Shown: positions 43,265 through 51,885, counted from the first letter of the stretch. The stretch is 64,000 bases of DNA from Roseococcus suduntuyensis (GCF_014196305.1 NZ_JACIDJ010000008.1:1-64000); one strand, 5' to 3'. Notes: generated by a model not told the origin, from the letters alone. Numbers and translations: made by a program.

Positions 43265-44068
43265 ATGTCACGACGGTTCGCCTTCATGCACGTGCCGAAA
43301 ACGGCCGGCATCTCCTTCACCACGGCCCTTCGCGGCGCCACCGAAATTCCTGGCGAGACCTTCGGCTTCGACCGCCACCAGTTCGGGTCCTTCGACGGGT
43401 TCGCGCAGCTGGATGAGCTCTCGCGCTCGCTGGTCCGCATGTGTGCGTCGGACTGGCCGCGCGAGGTCGGCTTCGCGCGCGGCCATGTCACATTGGGCAC
43501 GCTGCGCGCCGCCTATCCGCGGCATGAATTGCTGACCGTGCTCCGCGAGCCCCGGGCGCGGCTCGTCTCGCTCTGGCGCTTCTGGCGCGGGCAATCCGAG
43601 GCCGACTTCGCCTCCTGGGGGGCCTGGGGCGAGCGGACGCGCGCGGCACGCGGGCCGCTCGGGCGCTTCCTGGCCAACCCGCTCCTGGCCACGCAGACCG
43701 ACAATGTGCTGGTGCGCCTCCTGCTGGCCCCGCACCCGCTGGTGCCGCCGGACGGGTTCATCCCGCCGGCCGCCGACCGGCTGTTGCTGGCGGCGGCGCG
43801 AACCGCCCTTGCGGGGTTCGACTTCGTGGGTCTCGTCGAGGACCGCGCGCTCGAAGAACGGCTTGGCCGCTTCCTCGACCGTCCCGTGCGGCTTGGCCGG
43901 CACAACGTGACCAGGCCCTTGCCCGCCGAGTGGGAGCCGGTCCTCGAACAGGAGATGACCCCCGCGACGCTAGACCTGCTGGAAAGGCGGTCACGGCTGG
44001 ATGCGGAACTGTGGCGTGGTGTCGCGGCGGGCGTGAAGCTGGAGGTGGGCCACCCTGAGCCGGGCTGA
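43265..44068 (+). CDS. sulfotransferase-family protein
   Basis: A 267-aa protein with the PAPS-binding 5'-phosphosulfate loop HVPKTAGISFTTAL near the N-terminus and the 3'-phosphate block VLREPRARLVSLW about residue 85. It would transfer sulfate to a glycan or other acceptor. It sits 60 bases after the glycan synthase gene and could modify that polymer. ATG at 43265. It is the last core gene before the integrated element. Confidence 0.83.
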   Translation: MSRRFAFMHVPKTAGISFTTALRGATEIPGETFGFDRHQFGSFDGFAQLDELSRSLVRMCASDWPREVGFARGHVTLGTLRAAYPRHELLTVLREPRARLVSLWRFWRGQSEADFASWGAWGERTRAARGPLGRFLANPLLATQTDNVLVRLLLAPHPLVPPDGFIPPAADRLLLAAARTALAGFDFVGLVEDRALEERLGRFLDRPVRLGRHNVTRPLPAEWEPVLEQEMTPATLDLLERRSRLDAELWRGVAAGVKLEVGHPEPG

Positions 44069-44082
44069 AGGGCGGGCGGGGA

Positions 44083-44134
44083 TGGTGCCGACGGCGAGAA
44101 TCGAACTCGCGACCTACCGATTACGAATCGGTTG
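44083..44134. repeat. left attachment repeat (tRNA-Thr 3' fragment)
   Basis: Identical to 59157-59208. It covers the CCA end, T-arm and anticodon arm of tRNA-Thr (on the minus strand) but lacks the D-arm and the 5' acceptor strand, so it is not a functional tRNA. It marks the left junction of the element. Confidence 0.95.
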
Positions 44135-44150
44135 AAAGCCCCTTTCCGCA

Positions 44151-44269
44151 TGGACCCCCGCTAGGCGATATCAGGCAGATTCCCTTGCAAAACCGTGTCA
44201 GACCGTCCTACATCGTCTCACGCGATTTCATGCGAGCGCGGGCGATTTGGACCCCCGGTGGACCCCCGG
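44151..44269 (+). promoter_or_regulatory. integrase arm-type sites, left
   Basis: Three direct copies of TGGACCCCCG at 44151, 44248 and 44259; the last two are tandem at 11-base spacing. Two more tandem copies with the same orientation and spacing lie near the right end (59124, 59135). Position inside both ends and next to the integrase gene suggests arm-type binding sites for the recombinase. Confidence 0.6.
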
Positions 44270-44318
44270 CGGACTAACCGAATAGCCCCCCGCTGCTGGA
44301 TTGAGGGGATTCTGCGCG

Positions 44319-45557
44319 GTGAAACGGGAACTGAACGACGCCTTCCTGAACGGCTTGGAGCCCCCGGCATCGGGCCGGCTGGAAGTGTGGGACACGAAGG
44401 AGCCGGGCCTAGTCTGGCGCATGACGGCGAGCGGCGCGGCATCCTGGGGGGTGAGGGCGCGGACGAAGGACGGGAAACGGACCCGCCCCACCCTCGGCAC
44501 CTGGCCCGCCATGTCCATCAAGGTGGCCCGCCAGCGCGCAAAGGCCGCCATCGTCGCCATTGCCGGCGGTGCAGACCCCGCCGCCGAGAAGAAGCAGGCG
44601 CGGGCCGCGCGGGCCGCTGAAGCGGCCGAGGCGACCGTAGCGGCCCGCTGGGACGAATGGCGCGAGGCGCGCGCGGCAGACTGGTCGGACAGCTATCAGC
44701 GCGAGGTTGCCCGCATCGGCACGCGCGACCTGCTGCCCAAGTTGGGCAAGCGCCCCCTTCGCACGACGAAGCGCGAGGACTGGACGGGCATCATCGCCGC
44801 AAAGAAGAAATCCGCCCCGGTGCAGGCGAGCATCTTCTACCGCGTCGTGTCGTCCTTCCTGAACCACGCTGAGGCCGAGGGCTGGATTCCCCTCCCTCTG
44901 CTGCCCCGGAAAGGCTTGATCCGTTCCGCCCCGCCGCCCAAGGCGCGCGACCGCGCCCTGACGGATGCGGAACTGGTTGCCCTGTGGACTGCGACCGCCG
45001 CCGAGCCGGTGAAGCTGCGCGCCTTCGTGCGGCTGCTGATCCTGACGGGCGCGCGGCTGAACGAGGTGGCCGGGATCGCCACGGGGGAGATTGATCGCGC
45101 CGCCGGCCTGTGGCGCCTGCCTGCCGCCCGCGCGAAGAACAACATGCCCCACACCATGCCCCTGTGCGGGCTGGCGCTGGCCGAGATCGCCGCCGCGTGG
45201 CCCGAACATGGTGATGAGGCAGGGGCGGATTGGCGCCTGCTGGGGAAGGGGGGCAATGCCTTCTCGGGCTTCTCGAAACTCAAGGCGCGGCTGGACAAGG
45301 CGACCGGCCTTGCGCCCTGGCGCTTCCACGACCTTCGCCGCACGGCCCGCACGGGCATGGCGCGGCTGGGGGTGGACCGGCTGCACGCGGAGCGGGCCAT
45401 CGCGCATATCAGCGGGCAGTCGAAGCTTGAGCGGACCTACAACCTGCACGACTTCCAACCCGAGACGCTGGCGGCCCTGGGGCGCTGGCAGGCGCATGTC
45501 GCGGGGTTGATTGATCCGAAGCCCGCTGCGGAGATTGTGCCGCTGAGGCGCGCGTAA
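44319..45557 (+). CDS. int: tyrosine-type site-specific integrase
   Basis: A 412-aa recombinase with an N-terminal arm-binding DUF4102-like domain (LEVWDTKEPGLVWRM and GTWPAMSIKVARQRA), a core-binding domain, and the catalytic domain with R246 (TGARLNEV), H337-x-x-R340 (HDLRR), H363 and nucleophile Y374 (RTYNL). It should excise and insert the element at tRNA-Thr(CGT). GTG at 44319 is chosen with GAGGGGA about 9 bases upstream; a TTG at 44301 adds six residues. Last codon overlaps the next ATG. Confidence 0.93.
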   Translation: MKRELNDAFLNGLEPPASGRLEVWDTKEPGLVWRMTASGAASWGVRARTKDGKRTRPTLGTWPAMSIKVARQRAKAAIVAIAGGADPAAEKKQARAARAAEAAEATVAARWDEWREARAADWSDSYQREVARIGTRDLLPKLGKRPLRTTKREDWTGIIAAKKKSAPVQASIFYRVVSSFLNHAEAEGWIPLPLLPRKGLIRSAPPPKARDRALTDAELVALWTATAAEPVKLRAFVRLLILTGARLNEVAGIATGEIDRAAGLWRLPAARAKNNMPHTMPLCGLALAEIAAAWPEHGDEAGADWRLLGKGGNAFSGFSKLKARLDKATGLAPWRFHDLRRTARTGMARLGVDRLHAERAIAHISGQSKLERTYNLHDFQPETLAALGRWQAHVAGLIDPKPAAEIVPLRRA

Positions 45558-46150
45558 TGAGCGCACAGGCGGCCCTTGAGGCGGTGATTGCCGAGCATCT
45601 TCCCGCCGCCCGCGATGGCGCCCCGAGCGATGCTGACGAAGCCCTGCTGCTGCGCCTCGCTATCGTCGGCAACGGGCGGTTCAAGGTGATGGACAAGGCC
45701 AAGGAACTGGCCCGGCTGGCCGATGTGCACCTAGCCGCGACTGCCCTCCGGAACGCGCTTGATTCTTTGGACCTCAACGCGCGGCACGCTCTCACGCAGG
45801 CCGCAATGGCCGTGCCGAGCAGGGCGCTACGTCAGCCCCGCCGAGCCGGGGGCGGCTTCACCTTTGCGGATGTGCTCGACCTGCCCGAAGTGCTGCGCCA
45901 CGCTGCCCCGGCCGCGCGCGAGGTAATCCAGGCCGCGAGTGAAGCGGGGGGCACGAAGTGGCGTGCCGTGTCTCTCTTGATGGCCACGCGCGAACTATGG
46001 GCGCGTCGGCAACCCAAGCCGCCGCCGCGACACCCAAACCCGGCAACCCGCTTCGGAAGGTTCGCCCAGGATGTGTTTGACGCGGCCGGGTTGGATGCGA
46101 AACCCAAGCACGCGGCGGCTGCGGCGATCGAGGCGGGTGTCCTGAGTTGA
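45557..46150 (+). CDS. hypothetical protein coupled to the integrase
   Basis: A 197-aa mostly helical protein with no recognised domain (ALLLRLAIVGNGRFKVMDKA near residue 30, GRFAQDVFDAAGLD near the end). Its ATG overlaps the integrase stop by one base (TAATG), so it is probably co-translated. It may assist recombination or control of the element, but nothing in the sequence shows it. Confidence 0.7.
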   Translation: MSAQAALEAVIAEHLPAARDGAPSDADEALLLRLAIVGNGRFKVMDKAKELARLADVHLAATALRNALDSLDLNARHALTQAAMAVPSRALRQPRRAGGGFTFADVLDLPEVLRHAAPAAREVIQAASEAGGTKWRAVSLLMATRELWARRQPKPPPRHPNPATRFGRFAQDVFDAAGLDAKPKHAAAAAIEAGVLS

Positions 46151-46207
46151 CCCCGAATTGGCTGGTTAGCTCGGGACGCAATCCCCTGCGACGTGGAGAT
46201 ATCTAAC

Positions 46208-46230
46208 GGCACCACACAACATGAGGTGCC
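46208..46230 (+). promoter_or_regulatory. GGCACC/GGTGCC inverted repeat before the AlpA-like gene
   Basis: Arms GGCACC (46208-46213) and GGTGCC (46225-46230) enclose 11 bases that include part of the likely ribosome site of the next gene. It could be an operator or a hairpin that limits translation. Confidence 0.35.
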
Positions 46231-46235
46231 GCTCA

Positions 46236-46487
46236 GTGAGTAACCACGAAACGCCGCTTCCGCCCCGAGCCGCCGCAAGTGAGGTGGTGGGCGTGAGTCC
46301 TGCGACCTTCTGGCGCATGGTGGCCGCTGGCCGCCTGCCGGCCCCGTTCTATCCCAGCCCCCGCGCGCCGCGCTGGCTCGCCTCGGAACTGCGCGCCGCG
46401 ATGGAGGCGACCCGCGCCAAGCCCCGTGAGGCAATGGCCGAGCGCCGCGCCGCGAAGCTAGCGGACATGCAGGGGAGGGCCGCGTGA
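46236..46487 (+). CDS. AlpA-like helix-turn-helix regulator
   Basis: An 83-aa protein of the AlpA/excisionase type: a winged helix-turn-helix around VGVSPATFWRMVAAGRLPAPFY in part, with PRWLASELRAAME after it. In P4-like elements AlpA turns on integrase for excision. GTG at 46236 follows GAGGTG; an ATG at 46221 would add five residues. One base of its stop is shared with the next start. Confidence 0.8.
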   Translation: MSNHETPLPPRAAASEVVGVSPATFWRMVAAGRLPAPFYPSPRAPRWLASELRAAMEATRAKPREAMAERRAAKLADMQGRAA

Positions 46488-46801
46488 TGGCCGCCCTCAC
46501 GCCCCGAGACTCCGCCGATCCGCGCCACCTGGAAGCCGTCATCAACGACCTGGCCGGCGCCGCGAGCGTCGCCGCTGCGATCCTTGACCACATCCGCAGC
46601 GACCCCAACGCAGCCGAGGCGCAGTCGCTTGAAGAAGGCCTCGGCTGGCTCGCCCTGAGGCTCAACACCGCGGCCGAAAATGCGCTGGCCGTCCAGCGCC
46701 GCCACGCCCCGCGCTGGCGGACGTTGATGGAAGCGGAGGATATCGCCGCGGCGGTGGGAGCGGCCATCGCGGCGGCCAATGCGCGGGAGGCCGGGGAATG
46801 A
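46487..46801 (+). CDS. small hypothetical protein
   Basis: A 104-aa helical protein, no recognised domain (VINDLAGAASVAAAILDHI; EDIAAAVGAAIAAANARE). It overlaps the AlpA-like gene at its start and the next gene by 4 bases at its end, inside a coupled run of small genes that leads to the replication protein. ATG at 46487 (GTG at 46484 possible). Confidence 0.65.
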   Translation: MAALTPRDSADPRHLEAVINDLAGAASVAAAILDHIRSDPNAAEAQSLEEGLGWLALRLNTAAENALAVQRRHAPRWRTLMEAEDIAAAVGAAIAAANAREAGE

Positions 46802-47088
46802 GCAAGCCCTCCACCTCCACGCCGCCCGCCCTGCTGGCCGCCGCTGACGACGCGCTGAGCATCCTGAACGCCGCCGATGATCGCCACCTTGGCGACCTTG
46901 AAAGTTTTGCGGAACTGCTGGCGCACTTGGTCGAGAAGCCGGACGACACGCTGACAACCTCGGCGCTGGCGGCTACGGCCATGAGCATTCATCGCCATGC
47001 CGATGGCGTGGCCGAGGCGCTTCGTTCTGCGGTGGACCTGCTGAGGGAGGCGGTGATGCAGGCCCGCACCGCGAACCACCCGAAATAG
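46798..47088 (+). CDS. small hypothetical protein
   Basis: A 96-aa acidic helical protein (ALSILNAADDRHLGDLESF; AEALRSAVDLLREAVMQA) without a family I recognise. Its ATG overlaps the previous stop by 4 bases. A GC-rich hairpin follows the gene at 47092-47119. Confidence 0.65.
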   Translation: MSKPSTSTPPALLAAADDALSILNAADDRHLGDLESFAELLAHLVEKPDDTLTTSALAATAMSIHRHADGVAEALRSAVDLLREAVMQARTANHPK

Positions 47089-47091
47089 AAA

Positions 47092-47119
47092 CCGCGTCGC
47101 GCTGGAGAACGCGACGCGG
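47092..47119. repeat. perfect 10-bp hairpin after the small-gene run
   Basis: CCGCGTCGCG (47092-47101) and CGCGACGCGG (47110-47119) with an 8-base loop, directly after a stop codon. There is no T-tract, so it may stabilise or slow transcription rather than end it. Confidence 0.5.
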
Positions 47120-47202
47120 CGGCAACTCGTGAACCACACTGACACGCGAGATATAGCCCGACCACGAAGCATTTTCCAGCGCGCGCATCGAAGGAATATT
47201 CG

Positions 47203-47727
47203 ATGCCTGTTCTGTTTGCATGCCCAAATCCGGCGCAAATCAGCGCCGCAATCGCCAAGAGCAAAGCGGCCGGTGCCAGCCACCACGCGCCGCTGCTTCG
47301 CGCGTTGATGGCCGACGAAATCGCGCTGGCCGTGATGCTGCCCGGTGATCGCCTGCCCCTATCCATGTTGGACCCGACGCGCTTCCTCAAGCCGCTTGTC
47401 GTGTTGCTGGGCGGTGACGGCATTACGCCGGACGGAAGCCGAGACTGTGGCCCGGAGGGCTGGCAGCAATCGCGCCGCCTGTTGCGGTGGTCGCGCTGGA
47501 CGCTGCTGCACGGCACGGGCGGCGAGGAAGCGCACTACGACTGGGCAGTTGAAGCAGCGCGAAGCTACCGCCGCGTTCTGATCGCCGAATGCGGCACCGC
47601 CACCCTTCCCACATGGATGGCCCTGCGTGCCGAGGTGGCGCCCTACTGCCCCGGCGCCGTCCTGCAATGCGACCCTGACGACTTCCACCCGCGCCGCCCC
47701 GCCATGGCCGAGGGGGTGACGCCATGA
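47203..47727 (+). CDS. hypothetical protein
   Basis: A 174-aa protein of unknown function. Features are a GGDGITPDGSRDCGPEGWQQ segment and later YRRVLIAECGTATLPTWM, with several histidine, cysteine and aspartate residues but no known motif order. ATG at 47203 has GAAGGA 8 bases upstream. The next gene overlaps by 4 bases. It precedes the replication protein, so a role in replication or its control is possible but unproven. Confidence 0.65.
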   Translation: MPVLFACPNPAQISAAIAKSKAAGASHHAPLLRALMADEIALAVMLPGDRLPLSMLDPTRFLKPLVVLLGGDGITPDGSRDCGPEGWQQSRRLLRWSRWTLLHGTGGEEAHYDWAVEAARSYRRVLIAECGTATLPTWMALRAEVAPYCPGAVLQCDPDDFHPRRPAMAEGVTP

Positions 47728-47888
47728 CACCCACCACCCGCACCCTGCGCGACATTCTGGAAGCCGCAGCTTCGGCCCGGCGGGAAGGCGATGCCGCCGC
47801 CGCCGACTGGCACGAAGCCGACGCGGCCCGCCTTCTGCGGCGCCTGGTGGCCGCGCCCGTGCCAGAGCAGCCGGAGGGCCGCCATTGA
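47724..47888 (+). CDS. 54-aa hypothetical protein
   Basis: A short helical protein, MTPTTRTLRDILEAAASA at its start, rich in alanine, arginine and glutamate. It overlaps the preceding gene by 4 bases (ATGA) and the following TTG start by 4 bases, so it is embedded in the coupled run. GGAGGG near its end serves as the ribosome site for the replication protein. It may exist partly to couple translation. Confidence 0.6.
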   Translation: MTPTTRTLRDILEAAASARREGDAAAADWHEADAARLLRRLVAAPVPEQPEGRH

Positions 47889-50494
47889 ATGCGCCCCCGC
47901 CTTTCGCGCCCGACAGGCGCGCCATCGGGCAATTCGTGGATGCGATGTTTCGCTACGCCGAGCCCGACACCTTCGTCTCGCTGCGAGCCTTCCGCGACGA
48001 TGCGAACGAGGTGTTCGCCAAAAAAGCGCACCGCATCGGCGAGAGCCTGGACACCCTTACAGACGAAGCGGAGCAAGGCGCACTCAAGGCCGCGAACGCG
48101 CCCTTCCCCGTGGTGTTCGCGCCGCCGGTCGCGACCTTCACCAACCCCGACAAGGCAGACGAGGCCAGCCTCGCGAATGGCCTGGCGCTGAGTGTGGAAT
48201 GCGACGCCACGCCCACCGCCGCGAGGCACCGCCTCGAAAGCCTGCTAGGCCCCGCAACGGTGGTGGTGGCCAGCGGGGGCGAATGGCCCGAGCCCGGGAC
48301 AGGGGTGCTGCAACCGAAGCTCCACCTGCATTGGCGCCTGACAGAGCCGACGCGCGAGGCCGAGGATCACGCCCGGCTGAAGCTGGCTCGCACGCTGGCC
48401 CAGCGCCTGGTAGGGGCCGACGCCTCGAATACGCCGATGGTCCACCCGATCCGTTGGCCTGGCAGTTGGCACCGCAAGCGGACGCCGCGCCTCGCGCGCA
48501 TCGTCGTCCTGCATGACGCCCGCGAGATTGACCTTCAGGACGCGCTGGAACGCCTCCAGGACGCCGCCAAGGCGGCCGGGCTACACGAACCCAAAGGCGC
48601 CGAAGGGGCCTCCACGGGCACGGGAGAGGCACGGGAGACGGCGGAGCTAGTCCGGGCGGTGCTGGCGGCGGAGGACTACCACGCGCCGCTGGCCGCCCTC
48701 GCAATGCGGTTGCTCAAGTCAGGCACTCAGGATGGGCAAGCGGTGGTTCTGCTGCGCGGGATCATGCTGGCGGTTCCCATCGCACAACGCGACCTGAAGG
48801 ACGGCACGCCCGAGCCGGGCCGCTGGCAGTCGCGCTATGACGACATCCCCCGCGCCGTGGCGACGGCCCGCGCCAAGCTGGGGGAGAGGCCCGCCGAGGC
48901 CGCCGCACCTGGCGGCGAGTGGCCCGATCCGGTGGACTTCCTCGGCGACACGGAATTGACCGGCGCCCCCGTGCTGCGGCCCGATCATCTGCCCGACGCC
49001 CTCGCGCCCTTCGTCTTCGACACGGCGGCGCGCATGGGCGTTGACCCGGCGGCGGTGGCCCTCTGCGCGGTGGTGGCCGCCGCCAGCGTCATCCCGGACG
49101 AGTGGCGCATACAGCCTCGCGTGCATGACGACACCTGGACGGAAAGCCCCCGGCTTTGGGGCGCGGTGGTGGGTGATCCGTCCATCATGAAAACGCCCGT
49201 CCTAAAGGCCGCGACGGCCCCGATTGATCGCCTGGACGCCGAGGCGCGGGATCGGCACGCCGAGGCCATGCGGAAGTGGCGGGAGGAAATGGCCGCCCTC
49301 AAGGCGGACAAGGCGCCCCCAGGCATTGGGCCGCAGCAACCGAAGCTGGATCGGCACCTGATCGAGGGCACGACCGTTGAAGCCCTGACCGAAGTCCTGC
49401 GGCGCGACGATGAGGCAAAACAGCGCGCGCCGTCGGGCAAGGTGCTGTGCCGCCAAGACGAGATGAGCGGCTGGCTGGCCTCCATGGATCAATACAAGTC
49501 CGGCGGCAAAGGCGGCGCGGATCGGGCGCATTACCTGACGCTGTTCAACGGTGGCCGGTATGTCGTGGACCGAATTGGGCGCGGCACCTTCGCCATTCCG
49601 AATTGGTCCGCCTGCGTGCTCGGCGGCATCCAGCCCGAGCCCATCCAGCGCGTCGCCAAAGAGGCGGCAGACGATGGCCTGCTGCAACGCTTCCTCTACT
49701 GCCTGCCGAGCGGGCAGGGCGATGGGGAGGACCGGCGCCCCGACGCGGCAGCCCTCGCGCGCTACGCCGCCCTCTTCCCTGCCCTGGCCGTGCTGCGCCC
49801 CAAGACGGGCTTTGCCGAACTGGCCCCCGAAGTCAGGCACAAGCCGGTGGTCTTCCACTCGGACGCGCATCGGCACCGCGAGGGCATCAACGCCCTGGTG
49901 AAAGCCCATGGCGCCCTTCCCGACGCGTCGCCCCGGCTGAAGGCCGCCCTCGCCAAATGGCCTGGCACCTTCGCCCGGCTGGCGTTGACCTTCCACCTTA
50001 TCGCCATCGGGGACGCCCATGCGCGCGGAGAACGGCCGCCCGTCGCCACGGTGCTGACGGAGGACACGGCCCGCCGCGCCGCCGCCTACATGCGGGAGGT
50101 GCTGCTTCCGCACCTGCTGCGCGCCGATGCCCTACTGTTCCTGACGCGCCAGACAGGCCACGCGCGATGGATCGCGGGGCACATCCTGGCGAGCGATGAC
50201 GCGCGGGAGACGGGGCGCGTCACGCTGCGGGACATTACACGGGCCTACGGTGCCCTCCGCGCTCCGGAACATCGGCGCGAACTGCTTGAGGTGCTGGATA
50301 CGCTGGCCGTCATGGGCTGGGTCAGCCCTGAGCCGGTGGAGAACGCGGCGAGGCACCCGACCGGATGGCAGGTTAACCCGAAGCTGCACGCGGTCTTTGC
50401 CGTCGCGGCGGCTGCCGAGAAGGCCCGGCGCCAACGGGCAGCCGAAGAAATGCGGGAAGCCATCCGCCGCTACCGAGCGGAGCAACCCCGATGA
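47885..50494 (+). CDS. RepB-like primase / DUF3987 helicase-type replication protein
   Basis: An 869-aa protein. The N-terminal third is a RepB-type archaeo-eukaryotic primase domain (KLHLHWRLTEPTRE, HPIRWPGSWHRK). The rest is DUF3987, a helicase-like domain with a P-loop GDPSIMKT (430-437) and a DE Walker B (D525, E526 in RQDEMSGW). Such fusions are the replication or primase proteins of genomic islands and satellites. TTG at 47885 has GGAGGG about 6 bases upstream. A candidate origin lies just downstream at 50505-50619. It makes autonomous replication of the element after excision plausible. Confidence 0.85.
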   Translation: MNAPPPFAPDRRAIGQFVDAMFRYAEPDTFVSLRAFRDDANEVFAKKAHRIGESLDTLTDEAEQGALKAANAPFPVVFAPPVATFTNPDKADEASLANGLALSVECDATPTAARHRLESLLGPATVVVASGGEWPEPGTGVLQPKLHLHWRLTEPTREAEDHARLKLARTLAQRLVGADASNTPMVHPIRWPGSWHRKRTPRLARIVVLHDAREIDLQDALERLQDAAKAAGLHEPKGAEGASTGTGEARETAELVRAVLAAEDYHAPLAALAMRLLKSGTQDGQAVVLLRGIMLAVPIAQRDLKDGTPEPGRWQSRYDDIPRAVATARAKLGERPAEAAAPGGEWPDPVDFLGDTELTGAPVLRPDHLPDALAPFVFDTAARMGVDPAAVALCAVVAAASVIPDEWRIQPRVHDDTWTESPRLWGAVVGDPSIMKTPVLKAATAPIDRLDAEARDRHAEAMRKWREEMAALKADKAPPGIGPQQPKLDRHLIEGTTVEALTEVLRRDDEAKQRAPSGKVLCRQDEMSGWLASMDQYKSGGKGGADRAHYLTLFNGGRYVVDRIGRGTFAIPNWSACVLGGIQPEPIQRVAKEAADDGLLQRFLYCLPSGQGDGEDRRPDAAALARYAALFPALAVLRPKTGFAELAPEVRHKPVVFHSDAHRHREGINALVKAHGALPDASPRLKAALAKWPGTFARLALTFHLIAIGDAHARGERPPVATVLTEDTARRAAAYMREVLLPHLLRADALLFLTRQTGHARWIAGHILASDDARETGRVTLRDITRAYGALRAPEHRRELLEVLDTLAVMGWVSPEPVENAARHPTGWQVNPKLHAVFAVAAAAEKARRQRAAEEMREAIRRYRAEQPR

Positions 50495-50952
50495 CGGCGG
50501 CGCCCATGTCGCAAATGTCGCTACACGCGCGCGCGCGCGAGGCTGGCTTTTCCAAGATATATGAAAAAGTGGGTCAAATCACTTCGGCGTCTCACGCGCG
50601 CGTAGCGACATTTGCGACATGCCGCCCCGGCGGCTGCCGCCTTCCAACCCTTTCCGCCCCGGAGACGCTGGCCGCACGGCCGGGCGCGGCAACCCCTGCG
50701 GCCGAGGTTCACGCAATGCTCTACGCCCTGAAAGCGGGCTTGTCCGGCGCACCCCTCGCACTGGCGCCCTCGCTGCCCCGCGCTCTCTGGTCGCGGCTGC
50801 CGGCGCACATGCAAGCCCTCTATGAGGCGACGCCCGTTCCGCCGCCCCCGCCCCCGTCGCCCGACGCGCGCGCACACGTTGCCATGCGCCAGGCCGGTGC
50901 TGCCGTGACGGCTACGCTGCGCGCCGGCCGCACCCTTCCCACCATTCGCTGA
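50491..50952 (+). CDS. hypothetical protein overlapping the candidate origin
   Basis: A 153-aa frame starting in a 4-base overlap with the replication gene. Its first 45 codons are the inverted-repeat region itself and read as low-information sequence. The later part (EVHAMLYALKAGLSGAPLAL; SRLPAHMQALYEATPVPPPPP in part) looks like protein. Either it is a real small gene or only its downstream half is coding. Confidence 0.5.
   Translation: MTAAPMSQMSLHARAREAGFSKIYEKVGQITSASHARVATFATCRPGGCRLPTLSAPETLAARPGAATPAAEVHAMLYALKAGLSGAPLALAPSLPRALWSRLPAHMQALYEATPVPPPPPPSPDARAHVAMRQAGAAVTATLRAGRTLPTIR
50505..50619. other. candidate replication origin: inverted repeats, iteron-like heptamers, AT-rich centre
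   Basis: Perfect 20-bp inverted arms 50505-50524 and 50600-50619; each contains two ATGTCGC heptamers (four in all, two per orientation). Inside each arm lies an alternating CG tract (50527-50536 and 50593-50600), then an AT-rich core with AAGATATATGAAAAAG. The site follows the replication protein gene directly. This is the layout expected of an iteron origin, but no activity is shown. Confidence 0.5.
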
Positions 50953-50965
50953 AAGGATGTCCATC

Positions 50966-51685
50966 ATGCAGCTGTTCAAGAAGCAGCCGACCGCCGCGCC
51001 GGCCCCCGCCATCAACGACGCGCCTGCCGCGCCCCATGCCGCCCCCAGCACAGCGGCAAAGCTCGCCGAGGCCCGTGAAGCCGCCGCCGAAGCAGAGGCG
51101 GCCCGTGCGGCTGCCGAGGATGCGCTACAGGCCGATATCCTGGACCTCGAACCCCAGTCGTTCGCCGAACGCCGCGCCGAGGTGGTGAGGCTGCGGCAGG
51201 CGGCAGAAGACACGGCGGCCCGCGTGGCGATCCTGGAGAAGGCCAAGGCCGAGGGCGACAAGCAGGAGCGCGTGGACCGCGTGCGCGCCTATGCTGCCGA
51301 ACTGGAGGCAATGACCGCCGAGGGTGTGGCGGCTGAGGCCGCCTACCTCATGGCAGCGCGGGACGCCTGGCAGGCCGCGCAGACCTTGCGACGTGTGCAG
51401 AAGCGGGCGTGGCAGATTGGCAGTGACCTACACGACCTGTGGGACAACGAAATGGCCGCCACTATCGGCCAATACCCCCGCCTCGGCGCGGAGCTTGCGG
51501 AGGTGACCTTGCTCCGCCTGCCTGCTGCCGGACCCCAAGGGGTGATGTTGGCGGATGCTGACGGCGCTGAGGACGACGCCGGCTTTATAAACCGCCACGT
51601 CGCGGCTACCGGCCGGCGCGCCCTGCATGACGGCATCAATGCGGGCATGGACATTGCCCGCCGGGTGGATCGGTGGCGCCGCTGA
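50966..51685 (+). CDS. coiled-coil hypothetical protein
   Basis: A 239-aa protein: an alanine- and proline-rich N-tail, a long coiled coil (about 35-130; EAREAAAEAEAARAAAED, RVAILEKAKAEGDKQE), and a more globular end that contains YPRLGAELAEVTLLRLP. No membrane segment. ATG at 50966 is preferred over 50957 because AAAGGA lies 8 bases upstream. Function unknown; position after the origin suggests a scaffold or DNA-handling role, which is a guess. Confidence 0.65.
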   Translation: MQLFKKQPTAAPAPAINDAPAAPHAAPSTAAKLAEAREAAAEAEAARAAAEDALQADILDLEPQSFAERRAEVVRLRQAAEDTAARVAILEKAKAEGDKQERVDRVRAYAAELEAMTAEGVAAEAAYLMAARDAWQAAQTLRRVQKRAWQIGSDLHDLWDNEMAATIGQYPRLGAELAEVTLLRLPAAGPQGVMLADADGAEDDAGFINRHVAATGRRALHDGINAGMDIARRVDRWRR

Positions 51686-51755
51686 GGTGGGGAGGGGGCG
51701 CTATATCTCTGGCGCCCCTCTGCCTGGGGATCGGCGTGGGGAATGCATCTTGTGC

Positions 51756-51838
51756 GCTAACACAGGAAATCCTCGCGCGCGCGCGCGCAAAGACTGGCTT
51801 TTCGCCGGAATTTTAAGTATAATTCCGAAAATTAGCCC
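51756..51838. other. second CG-tract / CTGGCTTTTC motif with AT-rich inverted repeat
   Basis: An alternating CG tract (about 51774-51788) is followed by CTGGCTTTTC (51794-51803) and the inverted repeat CGGAATT/AATTCCG (51806-51828) around TTAAGTAT. The same CG tract plus CTGGCTTTTC occurs in the candidate origin at 50527-50550. It ends 50 bases before the tape-measure gene and may hold that gene's promoter or a second replication site. Confidence 0.5.
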
Positions 51839-51885
51839 CATTCCGGAAGACGAGCCGGGGCGGCACTCAGGAAAGGACAGTCGGC

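Noticed and set aside
44083-44134. A second tRNA-Thr gene at the left end
   Set aside because: Only the 3' half of the tRNA is present; the D-arm and 5' acceptor strand are missing. It is an attachment-site duplicate.
47092-47119. Intrinsic terminator after the small-gene run
   Set aside because: Stem is perfect but no T-tract follows on either strand; listed only as a hairpin.
50527-51788. CRISPR-like repeats because of recurring CG tracts
   Set aside because: Only two copies of the motif, with unequal spacing and no spacer-repeat pattern; no cas genes in the window.
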